64,000 bases of DNA from Mycolicibacterium aromaticivorans JS19b1 = JCM 16368 (GTDB lineage Bacteria > Actinomycetota > Actinomycetes > Mycobacteriales > Mycobacteriaceae). Position 1 is the stretch's first letter; each line of letters starts with the position of its first letter. A program made the translations under genes and the position numbers. The DNA lies in the NCBI RefSeq assembly GCF_000559085.1, contig NZ_JALN02000001.1:1798001-1862000 (forward strand), in the 5' to 3' direction. Shown here piece after piece: positions 7,870-17,760 of the stretch. The notes under the pieces were generated by a model. It did not search any database and was not told the origin of the DNA. It was given only the letters and a program-made list of their open reading frames with translations.

Positions 7870-9308
7870 GAGCAGGCTCGCTTCGGGTGTCCTCGATCAG
7901 CGGCGCCAGCCGCTGCGCCGACAGCCTGGCCCGAGCCGAGGTGGACACGATCGCGAGCACCACGATCACAACGCCGAGACCCAGATTCATCCACCACAGC
8001 GGCCTCGCCGCGGCGGTGAAGTCCACACCCGCGACCGCCAGCGCCGAGCCGGCGACCGAACCGCACAGTGCCACACCGATACTCACGCCGACCTGCCTGC
8101 TGGTGGAGGTCACCGCGGAAGCTGCACCGGCCCGGTCGCGCGGCATCCCGCTGACTGCGGCATTGGTGATCGGCGCGTTGACCATGCCGAACCCGATGCC
8201 GTACACCGTGAAGATCACCAGCAGTTCCCACACCGGCGTCGTGGCGGTGAGGAAGGTCAGCATCACCGACGCCGCGGCCATCAGGACACCGGAGACCAGC
8301 AGCGACGGCCGGGCGCCGAAGCGACCCACCAGCCGGCCCGACAGCGGCGAGAAGAACAGGGCGCCGATCGCGATCGGTAGATAGATCAGGCCGGTGTGGG
8401 CGGCCGAGTAGCCACGCTCGCCCTGCAGATACAGCGACATCATGAACAGGAAGGCCCCCCAGGCGGCGAAGGCGCACACGGCGATGACCGTAGCCGACGC
8501 GAACGGCACGCTGCGGAAGAACCGCAGATCGATGAAGGGGTCGTGGCGGCGGGATTCGTATCTCAGGAAGGCCAGCAGGGCCACGGCCGCGCCGGCGGCG
8601 ATCGCGATGATGCGCGGGTTGGACCACCCGATCCCCGGCCCTTCGATCAGGACGAAGACGATGCCGAACAGGGCGAGCACGGCGAGCAGCTGACCTACCG
8701 GATCGATATCGCGCATGGTGGCCGACTTGCTCTCGGGCACGAAGATCGCGGTGAGGATGATGGCCGCCGCGCAGATGGGCAGGTTGATCCAGAACACCGC
8801 GCCAGCTGATCGCCTGGATCAGGAAGCCGCCGACGATCGGGCCAAGCGCCATCGAGATCCCGACCACGGCGCCCCACAGCCCCAGCGCTCGGGCGCGCTC
8901 CACCCGTCCGACGAAGACCTGCGAAATGATGGACAGCGCAACGGGATTCATCATCGAGCCGCCGATTCCCTGGATCAGCCTGGCGCCAATCAGGGTATCG
9001 ATGTCGGGAGCCAGGCTGCACAGCAGCGAGCCCACCGCGAAGGTGGCCAAGCCGATCTGGAAGATACGGCGGCGCCCGAAGCGGTCGCCGGTGGCGCCGG
9101 AGAGCATCAGCAGCGAGGCCAGCACCAGCGTGTAGATGTCGATCACCCACTGCATCTGCGACGCGGTGGCGTGCAGGTCGGTGCGGATCGCCGGGATCGC
9201 GACGTTGACGATCGTCGAGTCCATCGACACGATCAGCAGGCTCAGGCAGCAGGACGCCAGGATGATCGTCTTGCGCCGTGCGCTCAGCTCGCCAACAGTT
9301 GTAATCAC
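7859..9308 (-). pseudogene. DHA2-type MFS drug exporter, frameshifted
   Basis: The N-terminal half (9308 down to about 8803) reads as a good 14-TM EmrB/QacA-type transporter: 'MDSTIVNVAIPAIRTDL', 'GDRFGRRR' and 'LGPIVGGFLIQAISWRGV'. It then runs into nonsense. The continuation 'FWINLPICAAAIILTAIFVPESK' lies in another frame from about 8797 to the stop at 7859 and supplies the rest of the protein. Family members normally read 'SWRAVFWINLP', so two bases appear to be missing in the CG dinucleotide run at 8798-8802. Either the gene is recently inactivated or this is a sequencing or assembly error; both halves look intact. It would have exported drugs by proton antiport under control of the adjacent MarR. 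Confidence 0.85.
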
Positions 9309-9330
9309 ACAATCATTGTGAAACTACAAC
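9298..9330. promoter_or_regulatory. Palindromic MarR-type operator at the MFS gene start
   Basis: An inner perfect palindrome CACAATCATTGTG (9308-9320) shares its exact centre (9314) with outer arms GTTGTA (9298-9303) and TACAAC (9325-9330). Read on the minus strand, a mycobacterial -10 of the TANNNT form (TAGTTT, complement of 9321-9326) lies inside it, about 12 bases before the GTG start of the MFS gene at 9308. A dimeric MarR bound here would block transcription of its own operon. Binding is inferred. Confidence 0.55.
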
Positions 9331-9335
9331 CATTG

Positions 9336-9349
9336 CCGGGTCAACCCGG
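9336..9349. terminator. Small hairpin upstream of the MFS gene, downstream of gltA2
   Basis: CCGGGT and ACCCGG are separated by 2 bases. It lies between the gltA2 stop and the MFS promoter, both on the minus strand. It could end gltA2 transcripts, but there is no T tract, so this is a weak call. Confidence 0.25.
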
Positions 9350-9378
9350 TGTGGCCCAGTAGACAGTGAGCGTCAGAT

Positions 9379-10677
<1,299 letters not shown>

Positions 10678-10738
10678 ATGAACCCCTTCTGAGCTCGTCG
10701 ACGCCTGCGAGGCGTCCGTATGTAGGTGAAGGTAGTCG

Positions 10739-11416
10739 CTATTCTGCCGATACGCCCGCGGGGGTTGGGCCCGGGGTCGCCCACGGCGCCCAGAGCCGGG
10801 TGAAAAGCCCGTACACCGACTCGATTCGGCGGCACACCACGTCCGGCTCGATCGGCGGACCGTCGGCGGTCCCCAGCCCGTTACAGGCCACTCCCATCAC
10901 CACCGCCCAGGTGTCGAACAGGATGCGGATCGATGGGTGATCGGCTGTCACACCCATCCGCTGCGCCGCGACGTCCATCGCCCGGTGGTGGAAGCCGCCC
11001 GCGCGGAACATGAACGGCGCCAGCCCGAGCGCCGGGGCTGAATTCACGATCGTCAGCAACAGCCTCATCCGTTCGAACGATGCCGCAGACCCGTCCTGCT
11101 CGGTGCTGAACGTCTCGAGGTGCGCACGCGCCAGTGCGTCGTATTGGGTGATGTCGAGGGGCTGGCGCGCGAGGGCGGCGGCCACATCGCCTGCGACCTC
11201 GTCCATGATGGCGACCAGCACGGCCTCCTTGTTCGAGAAGTACCGGCTGAAGGTGCGCGGGGCGACCTCGGCGGCGGCGGCGATCTGCTCGACGGTGGTG
11301 TTGTCGTAACCCTGGTCGATACACAGCTGGACGGCCGCGTCGATCAGCGTCGCCCTGGTTCGCTGCTTCTTGAGTTCACGCAGGCCGGGAACGGAAACTT
11401 TCGCGACTGGGGCCAT
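10739..11416 (-). CDS. TetR-family regulator (twin 1)
   Basis: 225 residues. The N-terminal HTH of about 60 residues reads 'TLIDAAVQLCIDQGYDNTT' and 'VEQIAAAAEVAPRTFSRYF', followed by a divergent helical ligand domain. It is closely similar in the DNA-binding part to the next upstream gene (11457-12119), and both lie on the minus strand 40 bases apart, so they look like a tandem duplication. Ligand and targets are unknown; the MFS exporter upstream (12148-13422) on the same strand is a candidate target. Confidence 0.88.
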   Translation of the reverse strand: MAPVAKVSVPGLRELKKQRTRATLIDAAVQLCIDQGYDNTTVEQIAAAAEVAPRTFSRYFSNKEAVLVAIMDEVAGDVAAALARQPLDITQYDALARAHLETFSTEQDGSAASFERMRLLLTIVNSAPALGLAPFMFRAGGFHHRAMDVAAQRMGVTADHPSIRILFDTWAVVMGVACNGLGTADGPPIEPDVVCRRIESVYGLFTRLWAPWATPGPTPAGVSAE

Positions 11417-11456
11417 GTCGCGCCTCCCCCCCGCGCCGTCCCGGCGCCCCCCGAGG

Positions 11457-12119
11457 TCAAACCGTAGAGGATAGCGCCGAACCCACTTCCAGCGCGGCGA
11501 TATCGGCGAATTCAGTGAAGGCGAGGTGCAGCCGATCGGCCATGATGTCGCCGCAGTTGTCGTAGTCGCCCGGCCCGATCACCAACTGTCCCCACGCCGC
11601 GGCGGTGATCGCACCCCACACCGACACGATCAGCGCCACCCGCTGGTCTCTCGGGTCGGTGCCCATGCGCGCGGCCACCGCCACTACCAGTGGCCGCAGC
11701 CGTGTCGCGGCCGCCGCCAGCCGCAACGCACTCGACGAGGAGATGACGTTGACCATCAACACCAGGCGGTGCGTGGTCAGCGGGCTCACCGCGCCGGAGG
11801 TGACGCCGCGCAGCGCCATGGTGTGGGCGCGGGCCAGCGCCGTCAGCGGCGGGACTCCCGAGTCGATGGTGGCGAGAGCGGTGACTGCGGCGTCGACGAG
11901 ATCGTCGAGCACGGTCATCATCACCGCATCCTTGGTGGGGAAATACCGACTGAATGTTCGCGGTGACACCTCGGCTGCGGCAGCGATCTGCTCGACGGTG
12001 GTGTTGTGGTAACCGCGCTCGATACAGAGCGTGACGGCGGCGTCCACGAGCATGGCGCGCGTGCGTTGCTTCTTCCGTTCGCGCAGTCCCGGTGGTGGCT
12101 GCGCGATCACGTCGGCCAC
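11457..12119 (-). CDS. TetR-family regulator (twin 2)
   Basis: 220 residues from a GTG start. The HTH 'MLVDAAVTLCIERGYHNTT' and 'VEQIAAAAEVSPRTFSRYF' is nearly identical to that of the neighbouring TetR at 10739-11416, whereas the C-terminal ligand domains have diverged. The shared recognition helix suggests overlapping DNA sites but different inducers. It lies 28 bases downstream of the MFS exporter gene on the same strand, so exporter and both regulators may form one transcript. Confidence 0.88.
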   Translation of the reverse strand: MADVIAQPPPGLRERKKQRTRAMLVDAAVTLCIERGYHNTTVEQIAAAAEVSPRTFSRYFPTKDAVMMTVLDDLVDAAVTALATIDSGVPPLTALARAHTMALRGVTSGAVSPLTTHRLVLMVNVISSSSALRLAAAATRLRPLVVAVAARMGTDPRDQRVALIVSVWGAITAAAWGQLVIGPGDYDNCGDIMADRLHLAFTEFADIAALEVGSALSSTV

Positions 12120-12147
12120 CCCTCGATCGTAGCCGTAACGTGCCGAT

Positions 12148-13422
12148 TCACGGGTTCGCGGCCGGCACCCGATAGCGGACGAAAATCGGGACGGCCGCGG
12201 CCGCGATCAGCACGCCGACCACCACCAGCGCTCCCCCGCCGGCCGCGGCGATCGTGGTGCCGATAAGCGCGGCGGCCGCGCCGTGCACGGCGTCAGCGAG
12301 CCGCGGACCGCCCGCCACGACCACAGTGAACACCCCCTGCAGCCGACCGCGCAGGTCGTCGGAAGCCACCTCCTGCAGGATCGTCGAGCGGAACGCCGCC
12401 GACACCATGTCCGCTGCGCCACCAATCGCCAAGAACACCAACGCAATCCACAGCATGGTGCCGGTATGACCATGCGCGAGGCCTCCGGCGACGCCGAAGC
12501 CGACCATGGCCGCACCCCACACCACGATCGAGATCACCACGGCGAGGCCCTGACGCTGGATGCGGGGAAACCAGCCGGAGAACACCCCGCCGGCCACCGC
12601 ACCGACCGACATCGCGGCCGCCAGCAGCGCGATCGTGGTGCCACCTTCGATCGGGGCGCCGAAACTCTGGTGCGCCATCTCCGGGAACAACGCCCGCGGC
12701 ATGCCCAGAATCATCGCGATCAGGTCGACCACGAACGACATCAGCACGACCTTGTTGCCGGACAGGAATCGGAAACCCTCGACGACCGATCGCAAGGCAT
12801 CGAAGCCCATGCCCCTTCCGCCGACGGCAGGCGGGATCGGCGCGAGCCGGAACGCGACCAGAACCGGCACCACACAGGTGAGCGTGTCGATCATGTAGAG
12901 GGTGGACAGGTCGACCCAGCGCAGCATCACACCGGCCATCAGCGGGCCGACGATCGCGCCGAACTGGAACACCGTGAAGTTCAACGAGTTGGCCGCGGGC
13001 AGCTGCGCGCCGGGCAACATTCGCGGGATGGCGGCCGCCCGGGTCGGGCTGTCGATTGCGTAGAACACCTGCTGCACCGCCAGCAGGCACAGCACCGCCC
13101 ACACGTTGTTCAGTCCCAGGGCGGCCTGTAGCCACAGCAGCAGCGAGGACACCGTCAAGCCGCTGGAGGTGATGATCAGCAACACCCGACGGTCCATGGC
13201 GTCGGCCCAGGCCCCGCCGAGCAGCCCGAACACCACCAGCGGCACGAGCGCGAACACCCCGGACAGCCCGACGTACGCCGAGTTGTGGGTCAGTGCGTAC
13301 AGCTGGACGGGGACGGCGAAGATGGTGAGGTTGGCCCCGATGACCGTGATGACGCCGGCCACCCACAGCCGGCGGAAATCCGGCGTTCTCAGTGGGGTGG
13401 TGTCGGCAAAGAGCCGCGCCAC
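12148..13422 (-). CDS. MFS exporter (EntS/MFS_3-like)
   Basis: 424 residues with about 12 hydrophobic segments. 'PLRTPDFRRLWVAGVI' at the N-terminus and the loop 'GGAWADAMDRRVLLI' are typical of the EntS/YbdA group of MFS exporters, known for siderophore and drug export. The substrate is not deducible. Its start codon directly abuts the stop of pdxH (13423), so it is probably translated from a pdxH-led transcript, with the two TetR genes downstream. Confidence 0.85.
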   Translation of the reverse strand: MARLFADTTPLRTPDFRRLWVAGVITVIGANLTIFAVPVQLYALTHNSAYVGLSGVFALVPLVVFGLLGGAWADAMDRRVLLIITSSGLTVSSLLLWLQAALGLNNVWAVLCLLAVQQVFYAIDSPTRAAAIPRMLPGAQLPAANSLNFTVFQFGAIVGPLMAGVMLRWVDLSTLYMIDTLTCVVPVLVAFRLAPIPPAVGGRGMGFDALRSVVEGFRFLSGNKVVLMSFVVDLIAMILGMPRALFPEMAHQSFGAPIEGGTTIALLAAAMSVGAVAGGVFSGWFPRIQRQGLAVVISIVVWGAAMVGFGVAGGLAHGHTGTMLWIALVFLAIGGAADMVSAAFRSTILQEVASDDLRGRLQGVFTVVVAGGPRLADAVHGAAAALIGTTIAAAGGGALVVVGVLIAAAAVPIFVRYRVPAANP

Positions 13423-14127
13423 CTACGGCTGCAGACGCTCGATGCTCACGCCCGATGTCGCCGGCCCGGCGGCTCCGACCGCGCCGCTCACGCGAATTCG
13501 GTTGTGCACCCGATTCTCCCGGCCCTGCCAGAACTCGACCACCTCGGGGGCGATCCGGTAACCACCCCAGTGCGGGCGTACCGGCACCATCTCGTCGGCG
13601 GCGAAGCGTTCAGTGACCTCGGCGAGCTGAGCGAGCAGCTCGGCGCGGGAGCCGATCGGGCGCGACTGCGCAGACGCCCAGGCCCCCAGCTGGGATCCGC
13701 GTGGGCGTTTGGACCAATACTCTTCGGTCTCCTGCGCGCTGACCTTGGTCACGGCGCCGCGGATGTGCACCTGTCGTCCCAGCGCGTACCAGGGGAACGT
13801 CACCGCGGCATACGGAGTCGCCGCGAGCTCATCGCCCTTGGCAGAGTCGTAGTTGGTGTAGAAGGTGATCCCGGTCTCGTCCACGCTTTTGCACAACACC
13901 GTGCGGCTGACCGGTCTTCCCGAGTCTGATCCCGTGCCGATGGTCGCCAGCACCATGGCGTTGGGCTCGGCGATCCCGGCCGCTTCGGCGTCGGCTATCC
14001 ACCTGTGCAACAGGGCAAGCCAACCGTCGGCGAGCCAGTCGACATCGAGGTCGCTGCTGCCGTCTTTCTCGACCGAGCCGTACTCAACGCGCATCGCCGC
14101 GAGGCGATCGTCCTTGGGCGTCTCCAC
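13423..14127 (-). CDS. pdxH: Pyridoxamine/pyridoxine 5'-phosphate oxidase
   Basis: 234 residues from GTG 14127 (ATG 14151 would add 8). It oxidises pyridoxamine or pyridoxine phosphate to PLP with FMN and oxygen. Hallmarks: '[10 protein letters not shown]' and '[32 protein letters not shown]' strands for FMN, '[12 protein letters not shown]', 'WASAQSRPI', and the substrate site '[17 protein letters not shown]' near the end. The usual 'RLHDR' appears as 'RVHNR', a mild deviation. By memory the M. tuberculosis pdxH (Rv2607) lies elsewhere, so this location is a lineage difference. It is divergent from citA; the starts are 83 bases apart. Confidence 0.88.
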   Translation of the reverse strand: METPKDDRLAAMRVEYGSVEKDGSSDLDVDWLADGWLALLHRWIADAEAAGIAEPNAMVLATIGTGSDSGRPVSRTVLCKSVDETGITFYTNYDSAKGDELAATPYAAVTFPWYALGRQVHIRGAVTKVSAQETEEYWSKRPRGSQLGAWASAQSRPIGSRAELLAQLAEVTERFAADEMVPVRPHWGGYRIAPEVVEFWQGRENRVHNRIRVSGAVGAAGPATSGVSIERLQP

Positions 14128-14210
14128 GGCCCAACGGTACGCCGCAAACATTCGGCTGCCGGTTGCCGACCGGCAGCGACGACCCGATAGCCGAGTGGGA
14201 GAATCCACCC

Positions 14211-15335
14211 ATGACGGTGGTACCCGACGATTTCGTGCCCGGCCTCGAAGGGGTGGTGGCCTTCACCACCGAGATCGCAGAACCTGATCGAGACGGCGGC
14301 GCACTGCGCTATCGCGGTGTGGACATCGAGGAACTGGTCGGCAATCGCGTGACGTTCGGCGACGTGTGGGCGTTGCTGGTCGACGGCAGGTTCGGCAACG
14401 GTCTGCGCCCCGCCGAGCCGTTCCCGCTACCCATCCACACCGGCGACGTCCGAGTCGACGTTCAGGCCGGCCTGGCGATGCTGGCACCGATCTGGGGGTA
14501 CGCACCGCTGCTCGACATCGATGGCGAAACTGCCCGCGATCATCTCGCGAGGGCGTCGGTGATGGCACTGTCCTACGTCGCCCAGTCCGCCCGCGGTATC
14601 TACCGGCCGGCGGTGCCTCAGCGCGTGATCGACGAATGCGACACTGTCACAGAACGTTTCATGACCCGCTGGCAGGGTGAGCCGGATCCACGGCACGTGG
14701 AGGCCATTGACGCCTACTGGGTGTCGGCGGCCGAACACGGGATGAACGCCTCCACGTTCACCGCGCGCGTGATCGCCTCGACCGGAGCGGATGTCGCGGC
14801 CGCGATGTCGGGAGCGATCGGCGCGATGAGCGGCCCGCTGCACGGCGGCGCGCCCGCCCGGGTGCTGCCGATGATCGAGGAAGTCGAACGCACCGGGGAC
14901 GCCCGCGCCGTGGTCAAGGGCGTCCTGGACCGCAACGAGAAGCTGATGGGCTTCGGCCACCGGGTCTACCGGGCCGAGGACCCGCGCGCACGGGTGCTGC
15001 GGGCCACCGCCAAGCGGCTGCAGGCACCGCGGTACGAGGTGGCTGTCGCACTCGAGCAGGCGGCGCTGGCCGAGCTGCGCGAGCGGCGTCCGGACCGGGC
15101 GATCGAGACCAACGTGGAGTTCTGGGCCGCGGTCATCCTGGACTTCGCCCAGGTGCCCGCCAAGATGATGCCCGCGATGTTCACCTGCGGTCGCACCGCC
15201 GGGTGGTGCGCCCACATCCTGGAGCAGAAGCGGCTCGGCAAGCTGGTCCGCCCCTCGGCCATCTATGTCGGTCCGGCTCCCAGGCCGCCGGACGCGGTGC
15301 AGGGCTGGGACGAGATCGCGCATACGCCCGTCTAG
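14211..15335 (+). CDS. citA: Citrate synthase 2 (CitA type)
   Basis: 374 residues from ATG 14211, with GGGAGAA upstream. It is shorter than GltA2 because it lacks the N-terminal domain. The catalytic region is complete: '[14 protein letters not shown]', '[15 protein letters not shown]' and '[16 protein letters not shown]' (catalytic His residues), then an Asp region '[14 protein letters not shown]'. This corresponds to M. tuberculosis CitA (Rv0889c by memory), which is near gltA2 there too. The product could be a citrate or 2-methylcitrate synthase; sequence alone does not decide. The stop abuts the stop of the convergent MHS transporter gene with no spacer. Confidence 0.93.
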   Translation: MTVVPDDFVPGLEGVVAFTTEIAEPDRDGGALRYRGVDIEELVGNRVTFGDVWALLVDGRFGNGLRPAEPFPLPIHTGDVRVDVQAGLAMLAPIWGYAPLLDIDGETARDHLARASVMALSYVAQSARGIYRPAVPQRVIDECDTVTERFMTRWQGEPDPRHVEAIDAYWVSAAEHGMNASTFTARVIASTGADVAAAMSGAIGAMSGPLHGGAPARVLPMIEEVERTGDARAVVKGVLDRNEKLMGFGHRVYRAEDPRARVLRATAKRLQAPRYEVAVALEQAALAELRERRPDRAIETNVEFWAAVILDFAQVPAKMMPAMFTCGRTAGWCAHILEQKRLGKLVRPSAIYVGPAPRPPDAVQGWDEIAHTPV

Positions 15336-16673
15336 TCAGGCCCTGAACGCCGAGCCCCGCTCCCGGTCCAGATACGTCTCGGCCTTGTTGCGCAGGAAGA
15401 ACACGTACACCACCAGCGACAGCGCTATGCAGACCGTGACATAGCCGATGAACAGCGGTACCTGGCCCTGTTCCTTGGCCGCCTGGTAGATCAGCGGCGC
15501 CGTCCCGCCGAAGATCGAGTTCGCCAGCGCGTACCCGACCCCCACCCCGAGCGCCCGCACCTGCGCCGGGAAAAGCTCCGACTTCACCAGAGCGTTGATC
15601 GACGTGTACCCCGTCAGGATCACGTAGCCCACGGCGACCAGCGCGAAAGATGCCAGCGGCGAGCGGGTCTGGGGCAGGAACGTGATGAGGACATAGGTGT
15701 AGAACACTCCGCCGACACCGAAGAACACCAGCATCGGCTTGCGGCCGATCCGGTCGCTGACGATGCCGCCCACCGGCTGGAGCACCATCAAGAAGATCAG
15801 CCCGGTCAGGTTGACCCATGTCGCCGTCATGCCGTCGCCCTTGAACGCGGTCTTGACGATCGCGGGCGCGTTGACGCTGTAGGTGTAGAACGCCACGGTG
15901 CCGCCGAGAGTGATGAGGAAGCACAGCAGCAACGGCCGCCGGTACTGCGTCAACAAAGTCCGCATGGACCCGGCGCCGCTGTCCTGCCCGGCCTTGGCCG
16001 CCTCGATGACATCCTCGGAGAGTGACTCGTCCATGGTGCGCCGCAGCCAGAACACCACCACCGCGGCCACGCCACCGATGGCGAACGCGATGCGCCAACC
16101 GAATTCGCGCATCTGGTCGTCGTTGAGGAACGACTGCAGGATCAGCAGCGTGAACTGCGCCAGCACGTGCCCACCGATCAGCGTCACGTATTGGAACGAC
16201 GAGAAGAACCCGCGCCGCTCTCGCGTCGCCGCCTCCGACATGTACGTCGCCGACGTGCCGTACTCACCGCCGGTCGCGAAACCCTGCACAAGCCGCGCGA
16301 CGATCAGGATGATCGGCGCCGCCATCCCGATCAGCGCTTGCGACGGCACCAGCGCAATCATCAAGGAGCACAACGCCATCAGCGACACACTCACCGTCAG
16401 CGCCGCGCGTCGGCCATTCCGGTCGGCGTACCGGCCGAAGAACCAGGACCCGACCGGGCGCATCACGAACGTGATCGCGAATATCGCGTACACGTACACC
16501 GTCGAGTTCTTCTCGGACTCGTCGAAGAACTGGCCCTCGAAGTACGTTGCGAACACGGTGTAGACGTAGACGTCGTACCACTCGACCAAGTTGCCCGACG
16601 ACCCTCGGATGGTGTTCCAGATCGCCCGCCGGGTCTGGGCGGCGCTCGACCGCGGCACTGTCGTGGTGGTCAT
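15336..16673 (-). CDS. MFS metabolite:H+ symporter (MHS family, KgtP/ShiA-like)
   Basis: 445 residues from ATG 16673, chosen because AGGGAGG lies 7 bases upstream; a longer frame to 16778 is Pro/Arg-rich and unlikely. About 12 membrane segments. 'GNLVEWYDVYVYTVFATYF', 'FGRYADRNGRRAAL' and 'GFATGGEYGTSATYMSEAA' are signatures of the metabolite:H+ symporter group that imports dicarboxylates, alpha-ketoglutarate, shikimate or citrate. The convergent, zero-gap neighbour is citA, so a TCA-type acid is a reasonable but unproven substrate. Confidence 0.88.
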   Translation of the reverse strand: MTTTTVPRSSAAQTRRAIWNTIRGSSGNLVEWYDVYVYTVFATYFEGQFFDESEKNSTVYVYAIFAITFVMRPVGSWFFGRYADRNGRRAALTVSVSLMALCSLMIALVPSQALIGMAAPIILIVARLVQGFATGGEYGTSATYMSEAATRERRGFFSSFQYVTLIGGHVLAQFTLLILQSFLNDDQMREFGWRIAFAIGGVAAVVVFWLRRTMDESLSEDVIEAAKAGQDSGAGSMRTLLTQYRRPLLLCFLITLGGTVAFYTYSVNAPAIVKTAFKGDGMTATWVNLTGLIFLMVLQPVGGIVSDRIGRKPMLVFFGVGGVFYTYVLITFLPQTRSPLASFALVAVGYVILTGYTSINALVKSELFPAQVRALGVGVGYALANSIFGGTAPLIYQAAKEQGQVPLFIGYVTVCIALSLVVYVFFLRNKAETYLDRERGSAFRA

Positions 16674-16829
16674 CGTCGGCCTCCCTGTGTCAGCCCGAAC
16701 CGTACTCCACCGCTGGTGTTTTCTGTCGGTACCCGGTGGTTGCATTGGAGGCGGCCGATGAGTTTTCCCCGGCCGCAATGTCTACATCGGTGGCGGCCGG
16801 CCGGCCGCTTCACACCACAGGAGGCTTCT

Positions 16830-17279
16830 ATGACGATCGAGATCCAACCTGCGCTGTCCCCGCACCTGGTCGTCGACGACGCGCCCGCGGCGATCGACTT
16901 CTACATCAAGGCGTTCGGCGCCACCGAGATCGGCCGGGTGCCCCGGCCGGACGGGAAACTGATCCACGCCGCGCTACAGATCAACGGCGCCATGATCATG
17001 CTCAACGACGATTTTCCGGAGGCGTCCGGCGGCAAGTCGATGACACCGCCTGCGCTGGGCGGCACCCCGGTGACCATCCATCTGACCGTCACCGACGTGG
17101 ACCAGAAATTCCAGCAGGCGCTGGATGCCGGCGCCACCGTCGTGATGCCGCTGGACGACCAGTTCTGGGGCGATCGCTACGGCATGGTGCGGGATCCGTT
17201 CGGGCATCAGTGGTCGCTGGGACAGCCGGTGCGTGAGGTCAGTTACGACGAGATCCAGCGGGCGATGAGCCAGGCATGA
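16830..17279 (+). CDS. VOC/glyoxalase-fold protein (PhnB-like)
   Basis: 149 residues from ATG 16830, with AGGAGG 5 bases upstream; the longer upstream frame is antisense to the transporter. Two beta-alpha-beta-beta-beta modules can be followed: 'PHLVVDDAPAAIDFYIKAFGA' and 'TIHLTVTDVDQKFQQALDAGA', ending 'DRYGMVRDPFGHQWSLGQ'. This is the 'PhnB/YdhR-like' branch of the vicinal oxygen chelate superfamily, whose members have diverse or unknown chemistry. It matches Rv0887c by memory. It is followed 7 bases later by the HAD phosphatase gene. Confidence 0.9.
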   Translation: MTIEIQPALSPHLVVDDAPAAIDFYIKAFGATEIGRVPRPDGKLIHAALQINGAMIMLNDDFPEASGGKSMTPPALGGTPVTIHLTVTDVDQKFQQALDAGATVVMPLDDQFWGDRYGMVRDPFGHQWSLGQPVREVSYDEIQRAMSQA

Positions 17280-17286
17280 TGTAGGC

Positions 17287-17760
17287 GTGACCCAGGCTCG
17301 TCGCAAGATCCTCTACATCGACCTCGACAACACGATGGTCGACTTCGGCCATCGGATCGAGGGCCTCGATCCTGTCGTGGTGGACAAGTACCGGGGCCGG
17401 ATGGATGAGGCGCCGGGCATCTTCGCCTTGATGCGTTCGATGCCCGGCGCGATCGAGGCGTTCACCGAACTGTCGACGCTGTTCGACACCTACCTGCTGT
17501 CCACCGCGCCGTGGCGCAACCCGTCGGGTTGGCAACACAAGATCGAATGGGTGCACGAACACCTTGGCGCCGAGGAGGATTCACCGGCGTACAAGCGGCT
17601 GATCCTCACCCACCACAAGGACCTCAACCGCGGCGACTTCCTCGTCGACGACCGGCCCAACAATGGTGCCGAGCGCTTCGAGGGCGAGTGGATCCGGTAC
17701 GGCTCCGACCGGTTCCCGGACTGGGCCGCCGTGCTGAAATATCTGCGCGGGCAGGCCTAA
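17287..17760 (+). CDS. HAD-family 5'(3')-deoxyribonucleotidase-like phosphatase
   Basis: 157 residues from GTG 17287. HAD motif I reads 'YIDLDNTMVDF' (nucleophile Asp and acid Asp), motif II is in 'YLLSTAPW', motif III in 'KRLILTHHKDLNRG', and motif IV is 'FLVDDRPNNG'. The order and spacing match the NT5C group (bacterial deoxyribonucleotidases that remove phosphate from dNMPs). The actual substrate is unverified. It is probably co-transcribed with the upstream VOC gene and overlaps the end of convergent fprB by 4 bases. Confidence 0.85.
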   Translation: MTQARRKILYIDLDNTMVDFGHRIEGLDPVVVDKYRGRMDEAPGIFALMRSMPGAIEAFTELSTLFDTYLLSTAPWRNPSGWQHKIEWVHEHLGAEEDSPAYKRLILTHHKDLNRGDFLVDDRPNNGAERFEGEWIRYGSDRFPDWAAVLKYLRGQA

